This document shows, in pieces, positions 7,666 through 15,811 of a stretch of 60,851 nt of DNA (positions within the stretch are counted from its first letter, which is position 1; the number at the start of each line of letters is the position of its first letter). The notes beneath the pieces are model-generated. The model was not told where the DNA came from, ran no database searches, and worked only from the letters and a program-made list of their open reading frames with translations. The translations under genes and the position numbers were made by a program. Source of the DNA: an uncultured Clostridia bacterium. GTDB lineage: Bacteria; Bacillota; Clostridia; Christensenellales; Pumilibacteraceae. The stretch lies in assembly GCA_944372345.1 (NCBI GenBank), contig CALVYT010000006.1, positions 1 to 60,851 on the forward strand, given 5' to 3'.

Positions 7666-7992
7666 ATGTCCAAGCACGGAGGATTCGGAGGCTTCGGCGG
7701 CGGAATGAATATGCAGTCGCTGATGCAGCAGGCGCGCAAAATGCAGGAGCAGATGGAAAAGGCGCGCGAGGAACTGGAAAACGCGGAACTGACGGGGAGC
7801 GCGGGCGGCGGGCTCGTGACGGTCACCGTGAACGGCAACGGCGCGCTCAGAGGCGTTTCCATCAAACCCGAAGCGGTCGATCCCGACGACGTGGAAATGC
7901 TCGAAGATCTGATCATAGCGGCGTATAACGAAGCGGCGCGCGAGGCGGAGGAGATGAAGAACTCCGTTATGCCCGCGGGCGTCGGGCTGTAA
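7666..7992 (+). CDS. ybaB: YbaB/EbfC-family nucleoid-associated protein
   Basis: A 108-residue DNA-binding dimer of the YbaB/EbfC family. It has a Gly/Phe-rich start (MSKHGGFGGFGGGMNMQ), the helix MQQARKMQEQMEKAREEL and the conserved core VTVTVNGNGALRGVSIKPE. GGAGG precedes the start. It sits between dnaX and recR as in most Bacillota, separated by 45 and 16 nt. Confidence 0.93.
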   Translation: MSKHGGFGGFGGGMNMQSLMQQARKMQEQMEKAREELENAELTGSAGGGLVTVTVNGNGALRGVSIKPEAVDPDDVEMLEDLIIAAYNEAAREAEEMKNSVMPAGVGL

Positions 7993-8008
7993 AAGCACGC
8001 GGCAGGGT

Positions 8009-8584
8009 ATGAACAGTCTGGACAGGCTCGCCCACGAATTCGCCAAACTGCCGGGAGTGGGCGCGAAAACGGCGATGCGCTACGCATACGCCGTCATAGG
8101 TATGAGCGCGGAGGACGCCGCGGACTTTTCGCGCGCGATCTCCGACGTCAAGGAAAAAGTGCATTACTGCCGCGAGTGCGGCAACTTCACCGAGGACGAC
8201 GTGTGCGAGATCTGCCGCGAACGCCCGTCCGACGTCATCTGCGTCGTGACGTACCCCAAGGACGTCGCGGCAATGGAAAAAGCACACTCGTTCGGCGGCG
8301 TTTACCACGTCCTCCACGGCACGATCTCGCCGCTCGGCGGGCGCGGCGCGGACGACATCCGCATAAAAGAACTGCTCGCGCGGCTCAGCGGCGTCAAAGA
8401 GGTCATTCTCGCGACCAACCCCGACGTCGAGGGCGAAGCCACGGCTATGTATATCGCCGCGCTGATCAAGCCGCTCGGGATCAAGGTATCGCGCATAGCG
8501 CAGGGCGTCAGCCTCGGCAGCGACATAGAGTACGCCGATTCCGTTACTCTTTCGCGCGCGATCGAGTCGAGAGTCATGCTGTAA
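8009..8584 (+). CDS. recR: Recombination mediator RecR
   Basis: A 191-residue protein acting with RecF/RecO in loading RecA at gaps. It has the N-terminal helix-hairpin-helix (FAKLPGVGAKTAMRYAY), a C4 zinc finger (YCRECGNFTEDDVCEIC), a Toprim domain with ILATNPDVEGEATAMY, and the C-terminal ARGV-like segment SRIAQGVSLGSDIEYAD. It is slightly shorter than typical (about 198). Two hairpins with T-runs close the transcript at 8621-8695. Confidence 0.95.
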   Translation: MNSLDRLAHEFAKLPGVGAKTAMRYAYAVIGMSAEDAADFSRAISDVKEKVHYCRECGNFTEDDVCEICRERPSDVICVVTYPKDVAAMEKAHSFGGVYHVLHGTISPLGGRGADDIRIKELLARLSGVKEVILATNPDVEGEATAMYIAALIKPLGIKVSRIAQGVSLGSDIEYADSVTLSRAIESRVML

Positions 8585-8620
8585 GACGGTAGGGAACGCC
8601 GCTTGCATATGTCGGATCCC

Positions 8621-8650
8621 GCGCGGGAAGCGTTCGCTTCCCGCGCTTTT
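8621..8650 (+). terminator. Rho-independent terminator after recR
   Basis: Stem GCGCGGGAAG (8621-8630) pairs with CTTCCCGCGC (8637-8646) around a 6-nt loop and is followed by TTTT. Confidence 0.75.
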
Positions 8651-8663
8651 GACGGCAAAACAA

Positions 8664-8695
8664 CGCCGCGCCCTTTTCGGGCGCGGCGGTTTTTT
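8664..8695 (+). terminator. Second terminator between recR and the araC-like gene
   Basis: CGCCGCGCCC (8664-8673) pairs with GGGCGCGGCG (8679-8688), followed by G and six T. An A-run on the other side (CAAAACAA) may let it also serve the convergent gene. Confidence 0.8.
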
Positions 8696-8727
8696 CATCC
8701 GGCGTTTTGTGTTTTTGCGTTTTGCGG

Positions 8728-9519
8728 TCAGCCGTCGGAGTCGCCCGCGATCTGCACGGGCGCGCGGCCTATGATGCGGACGTAAGCGCGGTAGAACGTG
8801 GAGTAGTCCGCAAAGCCGAACTCTTTGGCGGCGCGGGTGGGGCGTTCGCCGAATACTATGCAGCGGTGCGCCGCGACTATCTTTTTTATGCGGACGTACT
8901 GGATGAGCGAAACTTTCATATACCCGCTGAACTTGTTGGACAGGTACGACGACGAGAAGCCGAGGTCGGAGCATATGCGCGAAAGGGTGAGCGGCTCGCG
9001 TATGTGCGCGTCGACGTATTCGACCACGCGCGCGATCGTCTTGTTCTTTTTGAGCGGTTTGCTGCTGCATTCCGCGCGGCTGAGCAGTACGAGCAGTTCG
9101 ACGAGCTTTACCCCCGCGAGCACGCCGCGCTCGTCCTCGTCCTCGCGTTCGGCTATGGCGTCTATCTCCGCGAATATGCGCTTCATTTCGTCGGTGACCG
9201 TATAGAACTTGTCTTTTGCGCTCAGCCGCGAGATGAGGAACGCGGGCATTTGCTTTTCGCCGAATTTGAGCGACCAGCTTTCGCACGGGATCTTTTCCGC
9301 GCCGTAGGTGAGGTAATGGTGCTCGCCCGGCAGAATGAATACCACGTCGCCCGCAGTCAGGCGGCAGTGCACGTCCTCCATTACGAATTCGCATTCGCCG
9401 GCGGCGAAGTACAGCAGTTCGTAAAAATCGTGGTAGTGTTTTGCAAAGTCGGGTTTTGTTTCGGGAGCTTCCTCGTATCTGTGCGCCAGATCGAGTTCTC
9501 CGTAGCTGAATTCAAACAT
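8728..9519 (-). CDS. AraC-family transcriptional regulator with N-terminal cupin domain
   Basis: A 263-residue protein. Residues 1-130 form a cupin-type ligand-sensing domain (HYHDFYELLYFAAGECEF, LTAGDVVFILPGEHH). Residues about 160-258 carry the two helix-turn-helix motifs of the AraC/XylS family (PLTLSRICSDLGFSSSYLSN and GFADYSTFYRAYVRIIGRAP). Such regulators usually control sugar uptake or glycoside hydrolase genes, but no clear target lies adjacent. It is a single gene with its own promoter (9563-9591) and an AAAGGGGG ribosome binding site. Confidence 0.9.
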   Translation of the reverse strand: MFEFSYGELDLAHRYEEAPETKPDFAKHYHDFYELLYFAAGECEFVMEDVHCRLTAGDVVFILPGEHHYLTYGAEKIPCESWSLKFGEKQMPAFLISRLSAKDKFYTVTDEMKRIFAEIDAIAEREDEDERGVLAGVKLVELLVLLSRAECSSKPLKKNKTIARVVEYVDAHIREPLTLSRICSDLGFSSSYLSNKFSGYMKVSLIQYVRIKKIVAAHRCIVFGERPTRAAKEFGFADYSTFYRAYVRIIGRAPVQIAGDSDG

Positions 9520-9562
9520 AGTACGACCCCCTTTCGCCGCGCGTTCCCGCCCGATATATTAC

Positions 9563-9591
9563 ATTATACCACCATTATCGCATTTCGTCAA
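9563..9591 (-). promoter_or_regulatory. Promoter of the araC-like gene
   Basis: Minus strand: TTGACG (9591-9586), 17 nt, TATAAT (9568-9563), 43 nt before the ATG at 9519. Confidence 0.8.
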
Positions 9592-9836
9592 TACCCATTT
9601 TCAAACTTTTTGTTTCTCGCTTATGCCGCGCCCGAACGCGCGCCGTTCCGCCGCTCCCGTGCAGGGAGAATGCCGAACGGCGGCTTATTTGTGCTTCCGC
9701 TTGTCGCGCGGAAAAATTTTACAAAACTTTAATATTATATTTACGCATAATTGACAACGGCGGATTAGAATGTAAGTGAAAAGAGGGAAGAGTGGGGCGA
9801 ACGGAGAAAACGCGGCGGCGCTGCGGGGAGGTGCAT

Positions 9837-10568
9837 ATGAACAATACATACAGGGCTGCGGAAAGCGTCGGCAGGGTCGGTTACAGGCGGCACCCGCTCG
9901 CGCTGACGGTGCGCATACTTTCGTACACGCTGTGCGGGTCGGCTGTGATATACGCAGTCGTTCGCGTGGCGACGGGCGCGGCTTCCGCGGACACCAAGCT
10001 GTTCTCGCCGTTGATAGGGCTCGTGCTGTTGGGCGGTATAGCTGTTTTCGAGCGGGTGATAAAACGGCGGCTCCCGACGTATCTCGACGTTGCGCTCTGT
10101 CTGTTCATATGCGGCGCGCTGCCGCTGGGCAGTACTTTCGATTTCTATAATCTCGTGCCGGGCTGGGATAAGATACTGCACACGTTCAGCGGGTTCGTGT
10201 TCTTTATGTGCGGGATGTGTATCGGGGATCTGCTCGCGGGACCCGGCGTCAAAGGCAAACGCCGCGTGGCGATCGTTGTCGTGACCGCTCTGCTCGTTTC
10301 CGTTGCCGTCGGCGCGCTGTGGGAGATGTTCGAATATGCCGGCGACAGCTTGTTCGGGATGAACAATCAGCGCTGGCAGAACGGACTGGTCGGCGAAACG
10401 GGCGACGGGAACTATATAGTGACCGATCCCCGCGGCACAGCGATCGTTGATACGATGACGGACGTTCTGCTCGCGTTTGCAGGTACGCTCGTCTGCTTCG
10501 TGCCCGTGCTCGTCGCCTGTCTGCGCAAGCCCGGCCGCCTCGATATTTTCACGCTCGTCGCCGTTTGA
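9837..10568 (+). CDS. YjdF/DUF2238-like polytopic membrane protein, paralogue 1
   Basis: A 243-residue protein with about six hydrophobic helices. Conserved polar motifs include GWDKILHTFSGF, ALWEMFEYAGDSLFG and DPRGTAIVDTMTDVL; this pattern matches the DUF2238/YjdF group of uncharacterised membrane proteins. ATG 9837 is chosen because GGGGAGGT sits 4 nt upstream; an earlier ATG at 9792 has no such site. It is convergent with a paralogue at 10864-11550 that has the same three motifs. The function is unknown; conserved acidic and His residues in the membrane region could bind a metal or substrate. Confidence 0.75.
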   Translation: MNNTYRAAESVGRVGYRRHPLALTVRILSYTLCGSAVIYAVVRVATGAASADTKLFSPLIGLVLLGGIAVFERVIKRRLPTYLDVALCLFICGALPLGSTFDFYNLVPGWDKILHTFSGFVFFMCGMCIGDLLAGPGVKGKRRVAIVVVTALLVSVAVGALWEMFEYAGDSLFGMNNQRWQNGLVGETGDGNYIVTDPRGTAIVDTMTDVLLAFAGTLVCFVPVLVACLRKPGRLDIFTLVAV

Positions 10569-10590
10569 GTTTTTCGGGAAGTGTTTTTTC

Positions 10591-10632
10591 GGGGCGGAAA
10601 CCCCTCTTTCGACAAAGAGGGGTTTCCGCCCC
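10591..10632. repeat. Palindromic intergenic repeat (family P), copy 5
   Basis: A 19-bp perfect stem (10591-10609 / 10614-10632) with loop CGAC, identical to the copy at 4884-4925, and followed by the tail CCCGAGAAACTTA. Confidence 0.85.
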
Positions 10633-10690
10633 GAACCCCACCTTCCCGAGAAACTTACAAGTGCGTTTATAATTTTTCCGGGAGTGTTTT

Positions 10691-10726
10691 TCGGGGAAAC
10701 CCTCTTTGCAAAGAGGGTTTCCCCGA
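10691..10726. repeat. Palindromic intergenic repeat (family P), copy 6
   Basis: A perfect 36-bp palindrome with core AACCCTCTTTGCAAAGAGGG and tail CCGAGAAACTTAAAA. Confidence 0.85.
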
Positions 10727-10844
10727 ACCCCTTCCGAGAAACTTAAAACTCTTTTTCATATAATACAGGGGCACGTTTGCTTTGTTCGGCAAGCGCGCTT
10801 CATACTATTAAGATATAAGGTTTTAAGTTCCTTGGGAAAGGGGG

Positions 10845-10888
10845 TGCGGGGGAAAACACTTCCTTACAAGGAAGGGTTTTCCCCCGCA
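10845..10888. repeat. Palindromic intergenic repeat (family P), copy 7
   Basis: Nearly perfect stem with one mismatch (10845-10865 / 10868-10888) and the reversed family flank on its left (TTTTAAGTTCCTTGGGAAAG). Its right arm overlaps the last codons of the convergent membrane gene, so the repeat supplies that protein's C-terminus. Confidence 0.8.
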
Positions 10889-11550
10889 TAGTTCACCCTC
10901 CTGACAGCCAGCAGCGCGGCGCAGACGGCGGAGCCGAAAAGATTGACGAACATATCTCCCATCGTATCGACGATCGCGGAGCCGCGGGGGTCGCGCACGA
11001 GCCAGCCGCCGCGATCGGGCAGGCAGGCAATGACGTTCTCCGCCCAGCGCTGACTGTTCAGCCCGAAAAGCGCGTCCCCGGCGAACTCGAACAGCTCCCA
11101 TAAATACCCGCTTGCGAGCGCGAGCAGAATGCCGCAAAGCACGGCGTGTTTTGCGCCTTTCGCACCCGCTACCTCCGTCCCGATCAGCGTGAACACCGCG
11201 CCGCTCGCCGTATGTAACAGCTTGTCGTAGCCCGGCACGTCGTACAGCGCGAACGACCGCCCGAGCACCACGCACGCCGCGATCAGCAGCCGCGTCAAAG
11301 CTGCGGTCGTGTCCGAAAACCGCACGCCGCTCAGCCGCTCGGCAAGCCCCGCCGCCGCGACCAGCCCCATACAGATAACGGGCGACAGCAAACGGTAAAC
11401 GTACATCTCCGACCCCGGCGCAGCCGTCATCGGCACATAATACTCCGCCGCCGCGCATACGAGCGCGACCGCTATGAGCGCCGCCGTCCGCCTGTTCAGC
11501 CTGTTTCCCGCCCGCACGGCGGTTCCCGCAACTCCCGTCATCACCCTCAT
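10864..11550 (-). CDS. YjdF/DUF2238-like polytopic membrane protein, paralogue 2
   Basis: A 228-residue protein with about six hydrophobic segments. It shares PGYDKLLHTASGA, YLWELFEFAGDALFG and DPRGSAIVDTMGDMF with the convergent gene at 9837, so the two are diverged paralogues. The final residues (VNYAGENPSL) are encoded by the edge of a palindromic repeat, suggesting the repeat inserted at the gene end and replaced the original C-terminus. The start at 11550 has only a weak GGGGGC upstream. The function is unknown. Confidence 0.7.
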   Translation of the reverse strand: MRVMTGVAGTAVRAGNRLNRRTAALIAVALVCAAAEYYVPMTAAPGSEMYVYRLLSPVICMGLVAAAGLAERLSGVRFSDTTAALTRLLIAACVVLGRSFALYDVPGYDKLLHTASGAVFTLIGTEVAGAKGAKHAVLCGILLALASGYLWELFEFAGDALFGLNSQRWAENVIACLPDRGGWLVRDPRGSAIVDTMGDMFVNLFGSAVCAALLAVRRVNYAGENPSL

Positions 11551-11630
11551 TTTGCCGCGCTTTGCCCCCGCTTATGCCTCCGCCGCGCTGTCAATATCTG
11601 TCCGCCGCGCCCCGCGGCGCGCCGCACGGT

Positions 11631-11695
11631 AAATAATTATTTTTTAATAACTGAAACGGGGGCGGTGTGCACAGTTGTGCACAAGTTGTGCATAA
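11631..11695. promoter_or_regulatory. A/T stretch plus three phased DnaA-box-like 9-mers
   Basis: Twenty consecutive A/T bases (11631-11650) precede three 9-mers read on the minus strand: TTATGCACA (11695-11687, matches TTATNCACA), TTGTGCACA (11684-11676) and CTGTGCACA (11674-11666). They lie 10 and 11 bp apart, about one helical turn. This is the layout of an AT-rich unwinding element beside DnaA boxes, in a neighbourhood with dnaB and dnaX-recR. No dnaA or dnaN is in the window, so origin function is unproven; a regulatory DnaA-binding site is an alternative. Confidence 0.4.
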
Positions 11696-11823
11696 CTGTA
11701 ACGGAAGGGTGGGTAAGCGGCGGAAAAACGCGTTGTCGTTATCAAGCGATACCGTTATGCGGCGGGAAAACGCGGGTATTCGGAAAATGCAAGCGGCGTT
11801 TGGGGAAAACACGGCGCACATTG

Positions 11824-11852
11824 TTGACATTTTGCCGCGGGCAAGGTAAGAT
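11824..11852 (+). promoter_or_regulatory. Promoter of the zinc-ribbon membrane protein gene
   Basis: TTGACA (11824-11829), 17 nt, TAAGAT (11847-11852); a TATAAT overlaps at 11852-11857. A 7-bp hairpin (11903-11909 / 11913-11919) sits directly before the GGAGGAG ribosome binding site at 11921-11927 and could affect translation. Confidence 0.6.
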
Positions 11853-11930
11853 ATAATAAACGGTGCGGCGAATATACTTTTAACGTAAAAGCGCCGCGCG
11901 CTCGTCCGACGTTCGGACGCGGAGGAGACA

Positions 11931-12485
11931 GTGAAACATTTCAGTCTGATGATAATAATGCTGACGGCGCTCGGGGTCGTCGGGATAGGCGCGGGGGCGT
12001 TCGTGATGACGCTTATGCTTTACAGCGACAGGTTCGATTACGTCGCGATCCCCGTTGTCTGTATGTCGGTGGGGTTTGCCGCGCTCGTGGCGGCTCTTGT
12101 CCTGCAGTATGTGAACAACAGGCGCATACGCCGTTCGCGCGGCGCGGGCGGTACGTTCGGCAACGGCAATCCTGCTCACGGCGGACCCGCCCACGGCACA
12201 TATCCTTACGGGCAGAAGATCGATCCGTTCGAGGAATTCCCCGACGATCCGTTCGCTTTCGGCGGACCTGCGGCCGGCAGACCTGCGGCCGGCGGATCTG
12301 CGGCCGGTAATTCCGCTCCGGATAATTCCGCTTCCGGCGACGGCGCAAATGACCCCGCTTGCGGCGGCAAGTTTGCGAAGCCGGACGACGGGGCGGGCGC
12401 GGGGAAATACTGCATGCATTGCGGCTCTCCGCGCGATCCGAAGGATAAGTTCTGCCCGTTCTGCGGGCATCGTTACGACGAGTGA
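11931..12485 (+). CDS. Two-TM protein with C-terminal zinc ribbon
   Basis: A 184-residue protein starting at GTG 11931 behind GGAGGAG. Two hydrophobic helices (about residues 5-27 and 38-60) are followed by a long Gly/Pro/Ala/Asn linker. The C-terminal zinc ribbon reads YCMHCG...KFCPFCG. The linker contains three 15-bp DNA repeats (12264-12308), likely to vary in number. The topology places the zinc ribbon in the cytoplasm. No specific family is recognised; such zinc-ribbon membrane proteins are common in Bacillota and uncharacterised. It is followed 34 nt later by mnmA. Confidence 0.75.
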   Translation: MKHFSLMIIMLTALGVVGIGAGAFVMTLMLYSDRFDYVAIPVVCMSVGFAALVAALVLQYVNNRRIRRSRGAGGTFGNGNPAHGGPAHGTYPYGQKIDPFEEFPDDPFAFGGPAAGRPAAGGSAAGNSAPDNSASGDGANDPACGGKFAKPDDGAGAGKYCMHCGSPRDPKDKFCPFCGHRYDE

Positions 12486-12519
12486 AAGCGGCGTTCGGCT
12501 GCTCTGCGGAGGTTTTCGG

Positions 12520-13596
12520 ATGGGAAGAACGGTCATAGGCATGAGCGGCGGCGTGGACAGCGCCGTTGCCGCCGCGCTTCTGAAAGAGTCAGGGCGCGAC
12601 GTCGTCGGGCTGTTTATGAACAACTGGGAAGACAAGGACGGGACGTGCCCCGCGGACGAGGACTGGGCTGACGCGCGCAGCGCGGCGGCTCGGCTGGGCA
12701 TACCTATCTATTCCGTGGATTTTTCGCGCGAGTATTACGAGCGCGTTTTTCGGCATTTCCTCGACGAGTACGCGGCGGGAAGGACGCCCAATCCCGACGT
12801 GCTCTGCAACCGCGAGATCAAGTTCGACGCGTTCCGCCGCTATGCGGACGAGCTGGGCGCGGACGAGATAGCCACGGGGCATTACTGCGGAGTGCGGACG
12901 GGCGACGGCGGCGCGGAACTGCTGCGCGCTCTCGACAGGAATAAGGATCAGACGTATTTTCTCAATCAGGTGAGGACGGAGCAGCTCTGCGGCGTGACGT
13001 TTCCGCTCGCGCGGATGACGAAGCCGGAGGTGCGTGCTCTCGCGGAAAAGTACGGGCTGGATTCCGTTGCGAAGAAAAAGGATTCGACGGGCGTGTGTTT
13101 TATCGGGGAGAGGAATTTCCGGCGGTTTCTGTCCGAATATCTGCCCGCGCGCCCGGGCGACATAGTCGACGAGGACGGTACGGTCGTGGGCCGGCACGAG
13201 GGGCTTATGTATTACACGCTCGGTCAGCGGCGCGGACTGGGCATAGGCGGACTGAAAGGCAGAGCGCAGGAACGCTGGTTCGTCGTGGCGAAGGATCTCG
13301 ACCGTAACAGACTGATAGTTTCCTGCGGGGAGGACGATAAGTTGTTTTCGACGCGGCTGACGTGCTCCGGGCTTAATTTCATAGGCGCGCCCCCGACGGG
13401 CGGCGAACTGTCGTGCACGGCGAAAACGCGCTACCGCCAGCCGGACGCGCCCTGCCGCGTGACGCTTGCGGAGGGAGGACGCGCCGAAGTGACGTTCGCT
13501 TCTCCCGTGCGGGCGGTGACCCCGGGGCAGTACGTCGTGTTCTACGACGGCGAACGCTGCCTCGGAGGAGGAGTGATAGAACGGACCGACGCCTGA
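12520..13596 (+). CDS. mnmA: tRNA 2-thiouridine(34) synthase MnmA
   Basis: A 358-residue enzyme that thiolates U34 of Lys, Glu and Gln tRNAs using ATP and a persulfide donor. The PP-loop GMSGGVDSAVAAALL is at the N-terminus. The catalytic cysteine pair is in NPDVLCNREIKF and KKDSTGVCFIGERNF. The segment GRHEGLMYYTLGQRRGLGIGG and a C-terminal beta-barrel follow. ATG 12520 is chosen over upstream in-frame starts because GCGGAGGT precedes it and the family begins immediately (MGRTVIGMSGG). A terminator follows at 13606. Confidence 0.95.
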   Translation: MGRTVIGMSGGVDSAVAAALLKESGRDVVGLFMNNWEDKDGTCPADEDWADARSAAARLGIPIYSVDFSREYYERVFRHFLDEYAAGRTPNPDVLCNREIKFDAFRRYADELGADEIATGHYCGVRTGDGGAELLRALDRNKDQTYFLNQVRTEQLCGVTFPLARMTKPEVRALAEKYGLDSVAKKKDSTGVCFIGERNFRRFLSEYLPARPGDIVDEDGTVVGRHEGLMYYTLGQRRGLGIGGLKGRAQERWFVVAKDLDRNRLIVSCGEDDKLFSTRLTCSGLNFIGAPPTGGELSCTAKTRYRQPDAPCRVTLAEGGRAEVTFASPVRAVTPGQYVVFYDGERCLGGGVIERTDA

Positions 13597-13605
13597 CGGC
13601 CGCAG

Positions 13606-13636
13606 ACGGCTTTTCCTTTACGGGAAGAGCCGTTTT
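13606..13636 (+). terminator. Terminator after mnmA
   Basis: ACGGCTTTTCC (13606-13616) pairs, with one G-U, with GGAAGAGCCGT (13623-13633) and is followed by TTTT. It separates mnmA from the ten-gene operon. Confidence 0.65.
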
Positions 13637-13720
13637 CGCAATTTATGAGCGTAAAACGGGGCGGAAACGCGGGTGCAGATTAAAATTCGTTAAATTCGGT
13701 GCGGAGATATGCGAAGATTA

Positions 13721-13749
13721 TTGCTATTTCGACAGTAATATGTTACAAT
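13721..13749 (+). promoter_or_regulatory. Promoter of the ten-gene operon
   Basis: TTGCTA (13721-13726), 17 nt, TACAAT (13744-13749), then 36 nt to the first ATG. The region is AT-richer than its surroundings. No other clear promoter was noticed up to 34981, where gene gaps are 45 nt or less. Confidence 0.65.
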
Positions 13750-13785
13750 ATCACAGAATCGGAATAACGTGAGGCGGTGTGATCA

Positions 13786-15798
13786 ATGGCAAACGAGATC
13801 TGCATAGGGCTCGATCTCGGCAGCGATACGCTGAAAATAGCGTATGCGTCCGGGAGCGATAAATGCGGAAAATTTCTGGACGACAAACATTCGCTGAACG
13901 TCGCCGTTCCCGCCGTGGCATATTACGACAGAGCCGCGGGCAAGTGGATATACGGCGACGGGGTGGACAGCGGAGAGCGATCCTTTATCAACGTCGTGAA
14001 GATAAAGGCTCTGATCTCTATGCTGATAGACCGCCCGGACGCGCCGACAGTCGTTAAGAAGAACAGGGAATACTACGCCGACGGCAGCCGTTTCCCCAAG
14101 TTCTGTTTCCCCGCGCGCCGCAAAATGCTCGACGATTTCGGAGAGATGGTGCGCCGCGACCTGACGTTCGACGCTCCCGGTTTTACGCCGCGGTCGGTGT
14201 GCGAGGGGTATTTTTCGTATATAGCCGAGGTCGTGAGCCGCAATATAACCGAACTTACCGCGCTCAAAGGCGCGGAAAAGTGCGAAAAGATCAGGCTCGC
14301 GCTCGTCTATCCGGCGGTCGCGGATAAGGCGTATATCGCCGAGTACACCCGCCTCGCGGAAAACGCGTTCGGGATAAAAGCGGACAAGGTGATGAGCTTT
14401 ACCAAGGCGCTTTCGATGTACGCATACGGAATGGGAATGGTATCGCGCAACGAGTCGCTGCTCATATTCGATATGGGCGAGGACGTCATATCCGTCGCCA
14501 AAGCCTCCGTCATACCTTCGGCGGAGGGCGCGCGCGGCTCCAACGGCGACGAGCTCGTCGTCGACGGCAGCGACGGGCACAGTGAACCGCTCGCCGTCGG
14601 TGGCAACGACATAGACCGTGCCGTGGCGGAATATATCCGCGGCGGCATAGAAAAGCGCGAAACGGTGGGCTATCCGTCCTACGGCGACCCGGGACATATC
14701 AGTGAAACGTGGCTGCACTCCAAGCTGTATCTGTTTATGAAGGAGATCAAGGCGGCGAAGGTCATACTGAGCGCGCCCGGCGGCGGTTCGGGACTGTTCG
14801 CCGACGGCGTTCCCGTATCCGTCAACTGCGATCTTTACATAGAGCGCAAACTGACGCGCGAAGAGCTCTGCCGCTGCATAGGCGTGACGGACGGCAGCGG
14901 AGTCGCTCGCGAGATCGCCGATTACATTCTCGGCGAACTGCGCCGTTCGGTCAATAAGGGCGTAAGTAAAGTGTTCCTTTCGGGCGGACTGACGGAAACG
15001 TACGCGCTCGCGGATTTCATCAAGGAGCAGGTCGCGCGCGAGTTCCCGGGACTGCGATTTTATCCTGTCGATTCGGACGGCACGGAGGAGAACGACGGGT
15101 TCACCATTCTCCGCAACGAGGACTCCGTTTACGCTCCCGCGGCGGGCGCGGCGATCGCGGCGTACCGCAACTACGACATACGCGCGGTGCTCGCGCTGTC
15201 CTACGGGACGTGGGTGGACTTTAAGGATCAAAAGCTGAAACTGCTCGCGCTGTTCGTGGACAGGGGCACGCCTCCCGACGCGGAGGGCGAATACAAAACG
15301 GAATTCACCGTCCACGGCGAAAAGGTGCCGGACGAGGAGATATTCTCGACGGTCATCACCCGCCGCGACATACGCTCGGGAAATTATCCCGGACTGCGCG
15401 ACGACGATATGATAATTTACGACAACGAGCCGTATCTCGTCATCGGGGAGCGCGGGAGCGCGCAGCGCAAGCGCGTCGCCGCCGCCGTGGAGCTTTGCTC
15501 CGTCAAGAAAGACGAGATACTTTACTGGCATAACGGCGCGCGCGTCCATATCACGGAGGGCAGCGTGTCGTGCTGCGAGGGGATGCGGATAACGCCGGAG
15601 GGCAGGGCTAAGCCGTTCGTGCGCAACGACGAAACGGGATACTCCAGGATAGTGGGGATAAAATATCTCGGAAAGCCGCGGCGGCAGGACGGGACGACGG
15701 ACTTTTCCGTCGATATTTCGCGGATATACCACGTCTACGCAAAGGACGTCGTGGTAGGGTTCAAAGACGGTGCGGAGCTGGAACTGTCCACCGGCTGA
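13786..15798 (+). CDS. Hsp70/actin-fold ATPase, first gene of the novel operon
   Basis: A 670-residue protein with the nucleotide-binding signatures of the Hsp70/actin superfamily: phosphate-1 IGLDLGSDTLKIAYA (residues ~7-21), phosphate-2 LLIFDMGEDVISVAKA (~225-240) and the adenosine motif KVFLSGGLTETYALADFI (~390-407). Residues ~470-670 replace the usual substrate-binding half with a region I cannot assign (it starts near AVLALSYGTWVDF and is beta-rich). The canonical Hsp70 linker and peptide-binding signature are not evident. DnaJ and GrpE partners are absent locally. In this operon it could be an ATP-driven switch or scaffold for the helicases. The start is supported by GAGGCGGTG upstream. 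Confidence 0.8.
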   Translation: MANEICIGLDLGSDTLKIAYASGSDKCGKFLDDKHSLNVAVPAVAYYDRAAGKWIYGDGVDSGERSFINVVKIKALISMLIDRPDAPTVVKKNREYYADGSRFPKFCFPARRKMLDDFGEMVRRDLTFDAPGFTPRSVCEGYFSYIAEVVSRNITELTALKGAEKCEKIRLALVYPAVADKAYIAEYTRLAENAFGIKADKVMSFTKALSMYAYGMGMVSRNESLLIFDMGEDVISVAKASVIPSAEGARGSNGDELVVDGSDGHSEPLAVGGNDIDRAVAEYIRGGIEKRETVGYPSYGDPGHISETWLHSKLYLFMKEIKAAKVILSAPGGGSGLFADGVPVSVNCDLYIERKLTREELCRCIGVTDGSGVAREIADYILGELRRSVNKGVSKVFLSGGLTETYALADFIKEQVAREFPGLRFYPVDSDGTEENDGFTILRNEDSVYAPAAGAAIAAYRNYDIRAVLALSYGTWVDFKDQKLKLLALFVDRGTPPDAEGEYKTEFTVHGEKVPDEEIFSTVITRRDIRSGNYPGLRDDDMIIYDNEPYLVIGERGSAQRKRVAAAVELCSVKKDEILYWHNGARVHITEGSVSCCEGMRITPEGRAKPFVRNDETGYSRIVGIKYLGKPRRQDGTTDFSVDISRIYHVYAKDVVVGFKDGAELELSTG

Positions 15799-15811
15799 GG
15801 AGAAGATGAAA

